Source: Asterochloris sp. CNOR1
Taxonomy: Eukaryota; Chlorophyta; Trebouxiophyceae; Trebouxiales; Trebouxiaceae
NCBI GenBank assembly: GCA_963969365.1
Contig: OZ017749.1
Coordinates: 620,001 to 684,000 of the forward strand
Reading direction: 5' to 3'
DNA: 64,000 nucleotides
Shown: one piece after another, positions 10,022-28,429 of the stretch
How the letters are laid out: each line of letters begins with the position of its first letter
Position numbering within the stretch: position 1 is the stretch's first letter
Notes under the pieces: model-generated
The model's input: the letters and a program-made list of their open reading frames with translations, nothing else
Databases searched by the model: none
What the model was told of the DNA's origin: nothing
Made by a program: the position numbers and the translations under genes

Positions 10022-13000
10022 ATGCCTGCTGCAGGCCTGAGGCATTTCCATAGGCAGTGCACAGCGTCTCAGGGGACCTCCCTGCACAGATGCGAAGGGC
10101 AGCAGCACACCTGCCATGCCACCCTCAGTGAGTTTGCAGATGGCGACAAGCAGGGCTCTGGGTCCAGCCACCGCAGCAGGGCAAACAGGAAGCGCAAGGT
10201 GAGCAGTGGTGCCACCGCTACATCTTGGTGGTCTTGGAGCGCTGTCTCCTGCTGTAAAGCCAGCCATCTGGGCACAGTGTACACCATGCTTTGGTTTGAA
10301 TTGGGGTGCACTCTTCTGCCATCTTGTTTGGCTGAAGGAGTATCCCCTGAAAACCTTGAACCATCTGGGCCTCGCATTCATGACCTCGCTGGCGATGTGC
10401 ATCTCTCAGCCTGACGCCACCAGCAGCGTGTAGCCTGACTAGTTCTCTGCTGTGCTGCAGATAGACTCAGCCTTCAAGAGACCTGCCATTGCGACAGGCA
10501 CATATTGCATACAGAAAGTAGATTATTCGGTGAACGCCTGCTCTGCACGCCTCCATGTCAGCCTGCTTTAGCCTGCTGTGGACAGCAGCAGCCAATGCTT
10601 TTCCTGCCAGCTGCTTGCATGATGTGCCCACAGCTTTGTTTGCTGCCGTCCTGTGCCTTTAGTGTCACAAGGATATGCTGATCAGCAACTTTTCCGGCAA
10701 ACACCTTGCCCCTTGCTACTGATGCCCTCCCTTGCCCTGCCTGCAGTTCTACAAAGAACTTTCTCCCACTGAGATCACCTGCGACTTTCTGTGGTGCCAG
10801 CGTCTGGCGCCTAGGCTGAACTATCTGCCAGGGGAGCGACGAGAGGTGGTGCGTGCCGCGCTGGCCATGGGTTTTGCTGCCCACCAAGGGCAAACTCGTA
10901 AGAGTGGGGAGCCCTTCATCACCCACCCTGTGGAGGTCACCCGCATTCTTGCGGAGCTGCACGTCGATTTTGAGTCCCTGATAGCAGGTAGGAAGCAGGG
11001 GTGTGCTGCACCTGGTCCTGTGCTGGGACATCTCACCTCGGCGCCCGAGCAGTGCTGACTTGCTTGGTGACTCTGAATGCCCCTGGCGGCAGTAAGAAAT
11101 GTCTGAGTCCGTCCAACATCTGAGACGCCACTTGACAGCAAGGCTTGACACAAGGCTGCCACCTAGCATGCACTGGGCTGGCTCTAAAGGGAGAACTTTC
11201 AAAGTAGGCATTGCAGCATGGAGCACAACACCAGGCAGCGTGCTTGGCTGCAGCTCTCCTGGTGCTGCAGCCAGCTTACTGCTCCTGACATGTCTGGAAG
11301 CCATCATGCGTGGCATACACATCTGCAGGCAGCACCATGGGCACTGTTCAGAACCTACCAGGGAGCTACAGCATGCAGCAGGCACAATATGCGGGCTACC
11401 ACCTGCAGAATGCACATCTGCAGGCGGAGCCCGGGGTAGTAAACGACTGGTCTGGGAGCAATGCCATGCAGCCAGCACACTTCCAGCTGGAACACTGGCC
11501 AGCACTGCGCACACTGGGGCTGAATTGCCTCCTGCAGGGCTGCTCCATGACACAGTTGAGGACACGCAAGATCACTCCACGCCGGCCTCCTTCGAGCAGA
11601 TCGAGCTCACTTTTGGGAAGGCAGTGCGCCGCATCGTTGAGGGCGAGACGCGTTTCAGCAAGATCAGCAAGGTGGGCTGCTGTCATGCTCTTCCTGGTGA
11701 TCTCTGGGGACTGCTGCTGCAGCCGCATTGCGCAAGGGTGTCGGTGGAGATCAAAGTAAGTACAGGGTGTCTTACAAGCTGGCCTGCTGTAGTGGGGGCC
11801 CATGCAAGCTTTCACTGCACCTCAGATTGCAGAGGCAACCTGCAGCTTCTGCAAGACCAGCGTGATGGCTTGTGCTGGTTGGTGCGCGGGTCAGCTGTGT
11901 GTGGCAGCTCTGCCAAAATGTGCCTTTGCTTCCGTTGGCATGCTGCTATGGTCCTGGAGGCACATCATCTCTGTGCTTCAAGCTTTGCATGTATGCAGTA
12001 TTGGCGGCGCCTGCAGGGTGGACGTATGTTGTCTGTGTGCGCTGCAATGGAGGGACTCGGGAAAGTGCATGTCAGCCGTCAGCTGCGGCAATGACATTTT
12101 GTAGCCAGGCTGTGACCTGCAGCAAATTAGCGCATGCTTTGTGCAGGTCCAGCAAGCGGCCACTTTTTATTACGGCAAAGTAAGGCACTAAATGGTTCTT
12201 GTGGCTGGTGCAGGTGTCTACCTGCATGGACAAGGCCGACCTGAAAGCAGTTGACCTGCAGCAGCTGTTCCTGGCAATGACTGAGGAAGTCAGGATCATC
12301 GTGGTCAAGCTGGCAGACCGCCTGCACAACATGCGGACACTGGGCAGCATGCGGCCAGAGAAGCAGCAGAAGATTGCCAATGAGACTCTGCAGGTGGGCA
12401 TGTATGTGGCAGATGGTCAGCAGCATGGTACTCAAACAGCAAGGATATCAGGTCTGGTAATACATCAAGGGGCCTGTCTGCTGCACAGCACCCTGATGCT
12501 GGGGAGCACTGTGAATGGTGTTCCTCTAGCAGGCCTGATGGGGCTGTGCAGCAGCCTGCCAGGGGCTGTGCAGCATCAAGCCAGTCCCTGGCTCCTCACC
12601 TAAGCTCTCTATCTGGTACAAAGCCAAGGGCATGCAGAGCTTGTGGCAGAGCTTGTGGCAGAGCTTGATTGGTCAAACACCAGAAGGTGTCAAACGCGCA
12701 ACCTTGGCTGCAGATTTTCGCCCCCCTGGCGCGCCTGCTGGGGCTGTACAGCATCAAGCAGGAGCTGGAGGAGCTGTCCTTCATGTATAGTCAGCCCAAG
12801 GCCTATGCTGCAATGCGCAGTCACCTAGATGAGGTGGCTAAGCAGCAGGAGCCTGTGGTCATTGAGGTCAGTGCCATGTTAAAGCTCAGGCCTTTGTCCT
12901 GGAGGTGTGTATCTGGTGCCATGGCAATGCAGGGGGGTCCTCCACTGTTTGGCAAGGCACTATGCATGAGGCAAGCAGGAAGCAGCAGCCTTGCGTACTG

Positions 13001-16000
13001 GGATCAGCGACCTGCTTGAAGCCTTTTCGGCTGTCCTGGAGGTGTTCATCTGGTGCCAGGGGTGCCTCGATCAGGGAATGGAGAGACGCACTGGTACACC
13101 TGGTCAGCCATTTGAGCCAGTGCCTGCGTGCCTCCTTGGCTGGGCTGTATTGGGCGGTCCGCTGGAGGGGGCAGCTATGTAGCAGGGGCCTCTGATCCAG
13201 TGGAGGAATGGAACACGCTCACAAAGTTGTATCGGGCCTGGCACCCCGAGCATAGCTTCTGCACACTGTTTTCTGCAGTTCAGGTTGCGTGTGTGCCTGC
13301 GTCACACCTGCTCCATCCTCTGTGAGTGTGCGATGCGCCAGCGGCCTCTTGCCTGCGCTCTGCTTCTGGCCTGGCAGAGGGGTACCATCTGCTCTTCCTG
13401 CAGGCTCAGAAGGCGCTGGAACGTGCCTTGCGGGATGACCAGTATCTGCAGGGCATTGGCCAGCAGGTGGAGGTGCAGGTCCACGAGAAGGCCGCCTACT
13501 CCATTCACAAGTGAGTCTGCCTGCTTCAGAGTGCCTGCACTGCTGCGGCTGGATGGCCCTGCCTCCGAGCACTGCTCAGCTGCACAGGGCACCCTTCATC
13601 TGCTGCTGCACCCGCCCACAGCCAGAGCGCCTTGCACTTTCTCATGTGTGGCCCTCCTGGCCGTTGCACAGGTTCAGGCCGTTGCACAGCTTCAGGCCAC
13701 TCCTCAGGTGCTGCTGTATACACACAGGGCTGGCCCTTTGCGCAGCAGCAACCCTCCTCACCTGCCAGTCAAGCGCTGAGTCAGAGCGGTTGGTTGCCTC
13801 CAGCGGCCCTGCTTGCAAGAAGCTTACGCAGTCTGCCTCCTCATCTGTGCCGGCACTGCCTGCACGAGGTTTTTGCCACCTCGGTGAACGAGGTCCATTG
13901 AAGAGCACCTCACTGTGCCCAGCCTGCCTGCAGAAAGCTTGAAGTGGGCACTGCATTGCTTCCAGCCCTGCTTGCAGGAGCTGAATCGGGTTGCCTCCTC
14001 GGCACTGCTGGCACTGTCATGCTTGGCAAGCGGGGGCCAGGTGCAGGTCTGCCAAGGAATCCCAAGGCACCACCCACCGCCCTGCCTGCAGGAAGCTGCA
14101 GGACAAAGGGGGCCAGGTCAGCGATGTGCGCAACATCGCGCAGCTGCTGGTGGTCATACACCTCCCCGAGGACCACAATGCAATGCTGTTCGGGTCTGCA
14201 GTCCAGTACTGCTACCATGTCATGGGGCTGGTCCACGCCAAGTGGGCGCCCATCCCTGGGGCAATCAAGGTGGGTTCTGGCCAATGCTCAGGCAGGCATA
14301 TCGGACATTGACTCTGACAGCATTGCCCGCACCCGAGTGCTGCTCATGCTGGTCCGCAAATGTGGCTGCACAATCTGAGCCAATGCTGCTACCTGTGCAG
14401 GACTACATTGCCACTCCCAAGGCCAATGGTTACCAGAGCCTGCACACCACTGTGCTGCCTCTGGGGTCAGAGAGCCTGTTCCCGCTGGAGTTGCTGATTC
14501 GCACCGACAAGATGCACCAGCTGGCAGAGTATGGCATTGCAGGTTTGTGGATGCAGCTCACACCTGCCCCCGGTGTGGCTCATGCTGGTCCTGTGTCCAC
14601 AAACAGGCCACATTGCATGTGGTGCACTACTCTGCTGCGCCCTTTCAGTGCGTGCTCTGCAGGCTGCCTGCTGCAGGCCTGCTGCTTGTGTGGGGATGGT
14701 TTCGCCGGCCTGATTGGAGCAGTGTTCCTGTACCTGCATCAGCCTGCAGCTGGTTGCCAGTGTTCTTTCAACACAGCCATTGCTGGGCTGCTGCTTGTGT
14801 GGCGTTTTGACAGGGGCCTGCCTGTCGCTGATGCAGGGGAGAACTGGGTGGCGGCCGGCACTGTGGGCTCTGATGCCCTGGCTGCCACAGGGCCTCCACC
14901 TCAGCTGCTGCAGGGGCCAGGCATGCCGCTCAGCATGCAGCCCCTGCAGGCTGGGCTGAACAGCAGCTTGGCCAGCCAGGATTCAGACTCCAATCCAGCA
15001 TCTTCCTCAGATGAGGCTGAGTGGGATGGGCTCCAGGGCGGTGGCACCTCCCCGCATCATGCAAGGTGGGGTTCTGCTTCTCTGCGATAATTGACAGAGT
15101 AGCAGTGCATCCATGTGCGGCAGCACTGGATAACATCATGAACAGTCTGCACAGGACTTACAGTGCAAGGTTGCACACGCCTCCAATGCTGTGGTGTAGC
15201 CTGGCTTGAGCAGCACCGTACCTGCTCCGTGCCGCACTGGAGATCATGAGGCGGTGCATTGCATGTGTGTGGTGATGTCCGCTGGCAGGTGGTCACGCAC
15301 AATGTGCACAGCGATGGCAGCCTCACCTTCTGTAGCCTGGCCCAACGATCATGGGCCAATTCCTCATCTGTGCCGCACAAACTGCTGCGGGGTAGTGCAC
15401 TGCGTGCCCAAAGGAACATGAGCAGCGCACCAATGTGATGAGCTGGCAGCACTGGCAGACGCTTAGCACAGTGCCCACAATATTTTCACCTCACGTGGTG
15501 TCTGCATCAGCCTGGCTCAAGCACCACAATGGGAGCAGCACTCCCACCCTGGGCCAGTGCATAGCAGGCATGTGCTGGTGGCACCAGGCAGGCCCTGTTC
15601 ACAGTGGCTGCAACTCAGTATTCCCACCATCCTGACTTGAGGCCCCAAGGTCATCAAGTAGACATTTGCAGCCAGACACAAGGTTTACAGCTGTTTGTTG
15701 CTGTGCAGGCGGCACAAGCTGCAGGGGTATGCAAATGGCAAGGCAGTGCCCGGGGCTGCGCAGCGGCATGGTGGGCGGAAGCTCAACATGCAGGTGAGGC
15801 CAGCGCAGAATCTGAAAGGGTGCTCGCGCAGCATGGAGTTGGTGGACAGGATGCCATGAACACCCACGGGCATGTGGCCTGCCCGGTTGCAGCAGCTGGC
15901 TAAGTGCAGACAGCAGCCGGGGGGGGGGGGGGGCAACTGCATGCACCGACGTGAAGCTAACTGCTCATGCAGAGGAGTAACCTTGAGCAACATAGTCTGC

Positions 16001-19000
16001 ATGCCCAAAGCATTCAGCCTGCTAGGGCGCTGCTGCCCAAGTCTGACAGTTGCACACGTTTCACCCAGAAGCAGTTGCATTGGCGGTGTGCGGCCCAAGC
16101 CACCCTGCCAACAGTCGCTTCCCATCGGCCTGCAGATGATGGCACGTCGCAGAAACTGGCTGACGTCCATCAAGAGCTGGCAGGAGGAGTTCCTAGGCAC
16201 GCTCTCTGCTCAGGAGTTTGTGACCTGTGTCACTCATGACCTCTTGGTCAGCAGGCTGGTGTTTGTTTTCACCCCATCCGGCGACCTGATGCGCATGCCC
16301 AAGGTCAGCTGTCTGAGTGCCCTGGCTGGGCTGCCGTGAGAGTCTGAGTCCCCTCATGCTGCTGGTGTCTTTGAGACTATGCACTGCCTGGACGTGAAAT
16401 GCGCTCAGCAACTGCATGTTGTGGGCAAGGGCTATGTTGCAGTACGCTTCAGCCTGCATAAGCTGCTGGGCGCCAACCGTGCTGATGAGGCATGGTGTTG
16501 GCTGTGCCTGGGGTGGAAGTTGCCTGACCACCTCTTTGTCTGCCCTCAGCTGACCTGCTTTTGCATGCATGCTGCTACTGTCTGAACTTCCAGCATCCGT
16601 TGCCCTGAGTCTGCCCCCATGTTTGTATCTACACTATCAGAGATCCCCTCCCAATCTCCTATCAAGCTCTGCATGTACCAATCTCCTGTGCCCCAACACT
16701 CCCTCATGGGGAGGACCGCCCAGCTTGCCTTGCAGGCCGCCGACATCATAAGGTCTACCCACCGCGATCACACTGCTGTGGGCTGGCAGATGCTGCACCT
16801 GTCTCAGCCTGAGTCTTGTGGCGCTGAAGCTGCCCTGTGTGCTATGCAGGGCGCCACCGTGGTGGACTTTGCATACCATGTGCACACTGCTGTGGGCAAC
16901 CAGATGATCGGCGCTCGCGTGAATGACAAGATGGTGGCCCCCAGCCATGTTCTGGTCAACGCAGATGTGGTGGAAATTGTCACCTACAATGCAAAGCCCT
17001 CGCCACAGCACATCGCGAGGCACAGGGTGAGCTGCCTGATGACTTTCCTTGTGTGTGCTTCAGAGTACAGCCAAAACATTCCGCACAACAACTTGATGGT
17101 AATGCGTAGCAAGAAGCTTGTTGCTTTGCAATTGCTGTGCACGCTGCTGTGCACGCTACCTTTCCTGAAGACCCTGGTGGCCACTCCGCATCACCAGGCA
17201 GGTCATCAAGAGGCTGATTGAGGTTGTGTAGATGATGATCAAGGCTCTGTCAAGATGCCGCACTGAAAGGGCTGGCTTAGCTACCTTCAGCTAAGCCTGG
17301 CAATTTGAGTTTTGCGAAATGAGCTGCATCAGCCTGGTGCATGATGTCTGGCTTTGCTGCATGGCTGGAGTTCCTCAGCCACAAGCTGACAGCACTGTGA
17401 TGTGTGCAGGCCTGGGCAGACTATGCCAAGACGCGCAGTGCAAGGCATAAGCTTCTCAAGTTTCTGAGGGAGCATGATGAGCCCCAGAACCCTGCCCCTG
17501 GCGAGGTGAGCTTGTCCTGCAACCATCAAATCCTTCTTGTGTTGCAGCCTTTACAGCTTGGGTAGAGCAGCAGCCTCAAGCTGTTGAGTCAGGGTTGTCT
17601 CCCATGCTCAGCAGCTCTTTGACAAGCAGGTTTTGAAGTTGAGGACGGCAACCTGCAGTGCTTCACATGCGCGCAATTGCTTCTGGGGCCGGTCCTTTGG
17701 ACCGTTGTCACTCGACTAGATCCTGCTGCTGCTGCAGCAAGCACAGAGCCATGCGGCACCTTTAGTCAGCCTTCTGTGGATGGGCTCTCATGCCTGCCCC
17801 ATTGCTGTTCCCTTTCCTCGATGCAGACAGATGAAGTACTTGACCCTAGACAACAGGCTCCTGCCAAGCGGCTCCGGGCCTGTCTGTAAGCTTTCCTCAT
17901 GGCTGCTGTCTGTGTTGATGCAGGCCGGCGCCAATGGACCTGCCGAGTCTGCGCGGCAGGGGCTGCAGAGCCATGCCAAAAGACCTGCCGAGTCTGCGCG
18001 GCAGGGGCTGCAGAGCCACGCCACAGTGGATGACTGGGGTGATGAGATGGATTCTGATTGGGGACAGGAGACAGCCGTATCAGACCCTGTGGAGGCAGAT
18101 GCAGGTGAGAGTGCTGCACAGGCCACGGGCTCCCGCAGGCTGGCAGCAATACCTGCCAAAAGTGTTCTGCAGCTATCATGTGGCTGCCACGCAGCAAGTG
18201 TAGGGTTCTAGCCAAGCCTTGCATGTCTCTCTGTCGCAACTGCTGGGACACAGAGTCACACTGGGATGCCAGCTGCTTTGTCAGGGCTCACCAGGGCTCT
18301 GCTGTGGTGTCTGCCTTGTGAAAAGTGGTCGCACTGCTGTGATGTGAGGCCTCTGTGGCCATGCAGGTGACACACAGCAGCAGCCGCCAGCGGCAGAAGC
18401 TGCCAGACCTGTGGCCCCGGCGCGACATCAGCCTGTGAATGGGCGCCAGCATCCTCCCCTCCAGCTTCAGACAGGCAGCCAGACAGTCCTCTCATGGCTG
18501 GTGAGCATTGACACCAGCCTAGCTGGCGCTGCCTGGCGGTCCCCCCCCCTCTGGCTTGCACCTTGCCATGGCAGCACAGCTGCTGTGATCCCCTGTGTGT
18601 TACTGTGCGCACCTAACCTGATAAGCACTTGCGGCTGGGGCACATGTGTTTGACTTACCATGTGCTTTTGTGCTGCAGGCTGTGTCCTGTAGCGACCATG
18701 CTGGCCTTCTGGCCTCGGTCGCCAAGGTCATCTCTGATCACGGATTCAATATTCAGGTGCCTGCACAACCATCTACTGTGTTGCCGGTTTGCTGCTCTCA
18801 TGCTATGTTGCCTTTGGTCATTGCAGCTGCTGACAGGGGCTTTGCTGTGCCCTGCAGTCTTATTCTGGAACCGCTGGGAGCCGCCACAATCAGTTCGAGA
18901 TGAAGTTTCAGATTTTTGGCCCTGCTGCAGCAATAGATGAGTTGTGTCAACTGGTGAGCAAAACAGCAGATTCGCATGCTGTCATGTGTTCCAGTGCATG

Positions 19001-19180
19001 TGTGAATTTTGTGCAAAGCTGCCAGATGTGTGTTTTTGGCCTCTGCAAGCCAGCTTCTCTTCTCATTGTGAGCAAGCCTCAGAAGTGTACTGCAACAGTA
19101 TGTGACTTCTGCTGCAGATGCGAGCGACTCCTGGCGTTGAGCACTGCACTCTCGATCCTGGGGAGATATCTAGAGCTTGA
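10022..19180 (+). CDS. RSH1: RSH1-type RelA/SpoT homologue, plastid (p)ppGpp enzyme
   Basis: Nineteen exons: 10022-10198, 10747-10987, 11538-11671, 12214-12393, 12714-12866, 13404-13510, 14092-14269, 14401-14542, 14837-15065, 15709-15793, 16136-16303, 16850-17026, 17410-17505, 17612-17629 (tiny, tentative), 17924-18104, 18367-18500, 18679-18756, 18858-18953, 19118-19180. Phases agree throughout and give about 878 aa, close to plant RSH1. Order: a His/Arg-rich putative transit peptide; an HD hydrolase domain (FITHPVEV, LLHDTVEDT, VKLADRLHNM) with its metal-binding His/Asp residues present; a synthetase-like domain (YCYHVMGLVHAKW, DYIATPKANGYQSLHTTV); TGS (GATVVDFAYHVHTAVGNQM, VEIVTYNA); an acidic linker with a 15-residue tandem repeat; and a C-terminal ACT-like domain (SCSDHAGLLASVAKVISDHG). 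The usual arginine in the synthetase segment is replaced (VRNIAQLLVVI), as I recall for plant RSH1, so hydrolase-only activity is likely. Confidence 0.9.
12634..12669 (+). repeat. 12-bp tandem repeat, three units, in an RSH1 intron
   Basis: Three units of gcagagcttgtg, the last ending gat, lie just upstream of the exon at 12714. They are perfect apart from the last unit. Confidence 0.8.
15919..15933 (+). repeat. Run of 15 guanines in an RSH1 intron
   Basis: An uninterrupted G run between the exons ending 15793 and starting 16136. It is on the sense strand of the transcript, so it could form a G-quadruplex in the pre-mRNA. Homopolymer length may also be a sequencing error. Confidence 0.8.
17938..18027 (+). 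repeat. 45-bp tandem duplication inside an RSH1 exon
   Basis: Two 45-bp units (17938-17982 and 17983-18027), nearly identical, encode a repeated 15-residue segment containing PAESARQGLQSHA. The frame is kept, so the linker before the ACT-like domain is lengthened rather than broken. The near identity suggests a recent event. Confidence 0.85.
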
Positions 19181-19748
19181 GCTGCCCTGTGACATTCCTG
19201 CTCATTGTTGCTCTGGGCAGCCAAGACGCCAAGTGGGCGGTTTGACGCTGCCTGCAGCCTGTTGCAATGGCCATGCTTCTTTCTGCCAGCAGTCCCCGCT
19301 TCCAACTCAGCGAAGGCCAAATGAACCCGATGAAGTCAGCACCCCACACAATACCTGGTCACAGTGCCCCCAACAGATGCCCCAGTTGTGATAGCTCTGG
19401 TCAGTGCGCATCCCGAGACCATGTTCAAGTTGACTGCCCGCCTCTACAATGAGAGCACCTGTAAACAAATGACCACCTGCAGCAGCGTTGTCACTCACCT
19501 TGCCATAGTGAGTCTTGTCTGTGCCTGCAGCATGGCTGTCATGCCACACCAGCTTCAAGCCAGCAGCATGACGTGCTGTATGACCCTTGGGATGGGCATC
19601 CAGCGACTCCGACACTTTCACAGCAGCTCTCTCATGAGCTGGGGCGCTGCTACGCAGCTATGGGGTCTATAGTTTGATCACGACCAGTGATGCCAGCCTC
19701 GCACCAGGCATTTTTGCTTCCAGCTCTGGACTGCTGGCACCCAGAGCC
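19181..19748. other. Intergenic region between RSH1 and GH1
   Basis: About 570 bp between two genes on the same strand. Short open frames occur but none matches a family or has splice support. An upstream GH1 exon coding for a targeting sequence could be hidden here, because the frame before 19749 is open. Confidence 0.45.
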
Positions 19749-25665
<5,917 letters not shown>

Positions 25666-25947
25666 TCCGTGTAAACTGCCCATCTTTGTCGGTGGCCTCC
25701 CATCTCCCAGCTGCAACGCTTACAGAACGCATGACTTTCTAAGCGGAATGAGGCATCAGCATGATGCTAAGGCCAAGCAAAACCCTGGCATATAATGAAA
25801 CACAGAAATACATACTGAGTTCATCAAGACAGATGTCACAGCAAAGTTGGCAGGGAAAAGGGAGTGTTCTCGAAAACCTGCTCAAATTGCCTGTCCTGAT
25901 GATGCTACGCTGCCATGGCAGGGTTTGTGTGGGTGGCACATGCTGCT
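25666..25947. other. Convergent intergenic region, GH1 and CinA-like gene
   Basis: About 280 bp shared by two convergent 3' ends. TGTAA at 25670 could be the GH1 polyadenylation signal of green-algal type. No coding signal seen. Confidence 0.5.
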
Positions 25948-28015
25948 CTAGATGCACCGCAGTACCAATTTGAGGGCTTCCTGGGCAAAGAATTCCTTGT
26001 GCTTCACTCTGTCCAAGGGGTCATGCCCATCAGCGTGCACCTTGACCACTGTGGGCTCCCTGCCAGACACTGCGCATCCCAGGTAGCACATGCCTGCAGA
26101 CAAAAATCTCTAGGGTGTGGGCACCCTAGTGCATGGACCATCACAGGTGGCATTTAGCATGGATGGCCTGGCCAGCATTAGGCTGCAGCTTTGACACTGC
26201 ATAATGACTCATGGACCAGGAAGCTGCAGCGGGGTCCCCTGGCAGTGCAAGGAGGTGAAGCAGGCAGTCCTGCACCTGAGTCTACCCTTTGGCAGGTTGC
26301 TGCAGCAGGGTTCTGCTGTGGCAGAGTAACAAGGCACAAGAAGATGACAGCATGGACCAGGCCAGCAGCACGCCTGGCTCCTCCTGACAGCAGGGCGCTG
26401 CTGCAGCAGAGCATGCATTCACTGCAGGGGACTCGGCAATCACTGCAGCCCTAAACATGATCCACACATCACTGCGCCACAGGTACAGACAACCCATGCC
26501 TGCCACAGAATTGCACTCACCTGAGTCCTCCTCTTTAGGCGCCCCGCCTGCAAAACCTGTGGTGCTGACACACACATATTTGGACGGGGTCTCAATATCG
26601 CTGCACCCCATTCGCTTCTCATGGGACTTGACCATGTTCTCTAGGCCGCCCTCAGCCATTTCCCTTGCCACCTGTGGCAGACAAGGAATGATTGGGCACA
26701 CGTATTGCGCACACAGAGAGGCAGGTGAGTAAGGCAGCACTTGAAAAATGATTTGGGCGCCCACAGCTACCTCTTGTGACAAAGGAGCATCAAAAGCGGC
26801 ACTGGCGTGGCAGGTGAAGTCCTTATCTCAGGCAGGCATCTACCAAAGTCAGAAGGCACGCCATAATGTCATCTCAGCAGGTTGGCAGGCCAGCAGGGAG
26901 CCAGCAATGTCCACCCCACACGAGCTCTGCTTAAGACCGGAGCACAAGACAATAGAGCAGGTATTGCTCACCAGCTCAGTCACTGTTCCAGGGGAATCAA
27001 TGTGGCAAGCAGGCACAAGGCCCCACTCGCGCTTCAGGCTACCATCGTATGTCACCTGCAAGCACAGGCGGCATGTGCTCGGCACACAGACGGCTGCAAA
27101 GCTCTTTGTCTGACACAGGCTAGATGCTTGAGTACCTGGCACATCTCACATGCTGGCAGGCAACATGGTGGGTGTCAATGCCCATGCTGGTGCAGGATCT
27201 CCCTTAGCAATGGCCCTGCACTTGCGTAGCTAACAATGCAACAGGTTTCAGCGATGAATAATGCAGCTGACATGAAGTCCTCCACACAGGCATGCACTTA
27301 AGGTCCTGCATGACTCAAAGCACACAACTGAGGGCCAGCCACCAGCTGGTGCAGGCAATTGTCTGGGCAGGAAGGAAGGAGGGCGCGGCTGTAGCCTCTG
27401 CACTGCGGGCATGTTGCGGCTGGTTTTGTCCAGGCTGTCCCTGGTGCCATCGTTGGGGTATTGCACATGCTGCAAGATGTGTCAGATGATGTGCAGCTGT
27501 AGCCTGGTACTAACAAGGTAGCCAGGTGCATGCAAATATGGCCAGCAACCAAGACAGGCAACTGCTGCAGGCATTAACTCCACGACGCTTTGCGTGAACA
27601 GTGCAATCTGCAACTTTGCCAGGGAAAGGGTCCAGTTGTGCAAACAGCCCGCTATAGTCACAGCATGGGTGGCTCTCGTTCTGCAGCTGTGCCAACCTTC
27701 ACCCACCACTGAGCCCCAGTAGACGCTTGCCGCGCCCCGCACATTGGTCAGGAGGTGCGCCAGCAGGCCGCCGGTGCAGCTCTCGATGGTAGAGATGGCT
27801 GTGTGGGTCTCCTTGCACTTGTCCATCAGTATCTGGGCATCCTTCTGGGCTTTCTCATGCTCTCGCGCCTCGTCCACCTTGCGGGGGTCCCCTGCGACCC
27901 CATGCTGGGTCTCTGGCTGCAGCACATACAGCAATGCAACATTAAGCTTTGAGCACACATGACTGCTCATGCCCTCATGCCCCATCCACTCTGCAGGCGT
28001 ATTCTGAGGCCCCAT
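25948..28015 (-). CDS. CinA C-terminal domain protein (PncC-like NMN deamidase family)
   Basis: Exons on the minus strand: 28015-27707 (start uncertain; an acceptor at 27917-27919 allows an intron upstream), 27055-26972, 26671-26521 and 26093-25948, in phase and ending with TAG. About 229 aa from the chosen ATG. Family signatures: TIESCTGGLLAHLL, YWGSVVTYDGSLKREWGLV, DSPGTVTELVAREMAEGG, TTGFAGGAPKEEDSGMCYLG and a C-terminus RVKHKEFFAQEALKLVLR. In bacteria this domain converts nicotinamide mononucleotide to nicotinic acid mononucleotide; the Ser of ESCTGG, the Lys of SLKREW and the Thr of TTGFAG match the conserved positions of that family. The N-terminal molybdopterin-binding half of bacterial CinA is absent. 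Whether the algal protein keeps the deamidase activity is inference. Confidence 0.85.
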
Positions 28016-28264
28016 GTAGTAACGCTGACTGTGGCATATACAGCAATCAATCTAGGCAGTACAGAGCAAGCAAGGGACCAGTGTGCTGGATGCATGTGCT
28101 TGCCAATACTGAGGCATGCATTGTGTGGAATGCGTGCGCCACAGAGAGCCACATGACACGATCTGCTGGCGAGCCCAAAAGGTGGCTATACAAGTCCCAA
28201 GCCTTTTGCTGGCAGACCCTCAATGCTTGAGCAGCACAAGCAGCCACCAATGGCACTCTCAGAT

Positions 28265-28429
28265 TTAGGGGGAAATGGTTGCATGAGCAAATCGTCCCAA
28301 TCGCGTCAGAGGCAGCATCCGACCTTTCCGGACAGACGCATTAAGCTGCCATAGGCAGCTAGACCGACCTTCATCTCTGGTGACAAGGATGTATGCACCC
28401 GAGCAGGCTGTGCGTAGGATCTCTGTTGC
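28265..28429 (-). CDS. Orphan terminal exon, unknown protein
   Basis: After a plausible acceptor (ttctcccag) a 54-codon frame opens, EILRTACSGAYILVTRDEG, continuing SSCLWQLNASVRKGR to TAA. It looks protein-like but matches no family I recognise. It lies between the stop of DCAF13 and the CinA-like gene, on the same strand as both. No upstream exon could be placed in the 250 bp available, so it may be a remnant, an alternative 3' exon, or chance. Confidence 0.3.
   Translation of the reverse strand, partial: ATEILRTACSGAYILVTRDEGRSSCLWQLNASVRKGRMLPLTRLGRFAHATISP

Noticed and set aside
10558-11565. 335-codon minus-strand open frame across RSH1
   Set aside because: It is antisense to well-supported RSH1 exons, has no family match, and arises from GC-rich composition.
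13915-15090. 391-codon plus-strand frame suggesting a single large exon
   Set aside because: It contains two true RSH1 exons in frame, but the intervening sequence has clear GT/AG borders, a third RSH1 exon in another frame, and no RSH1 similarity.
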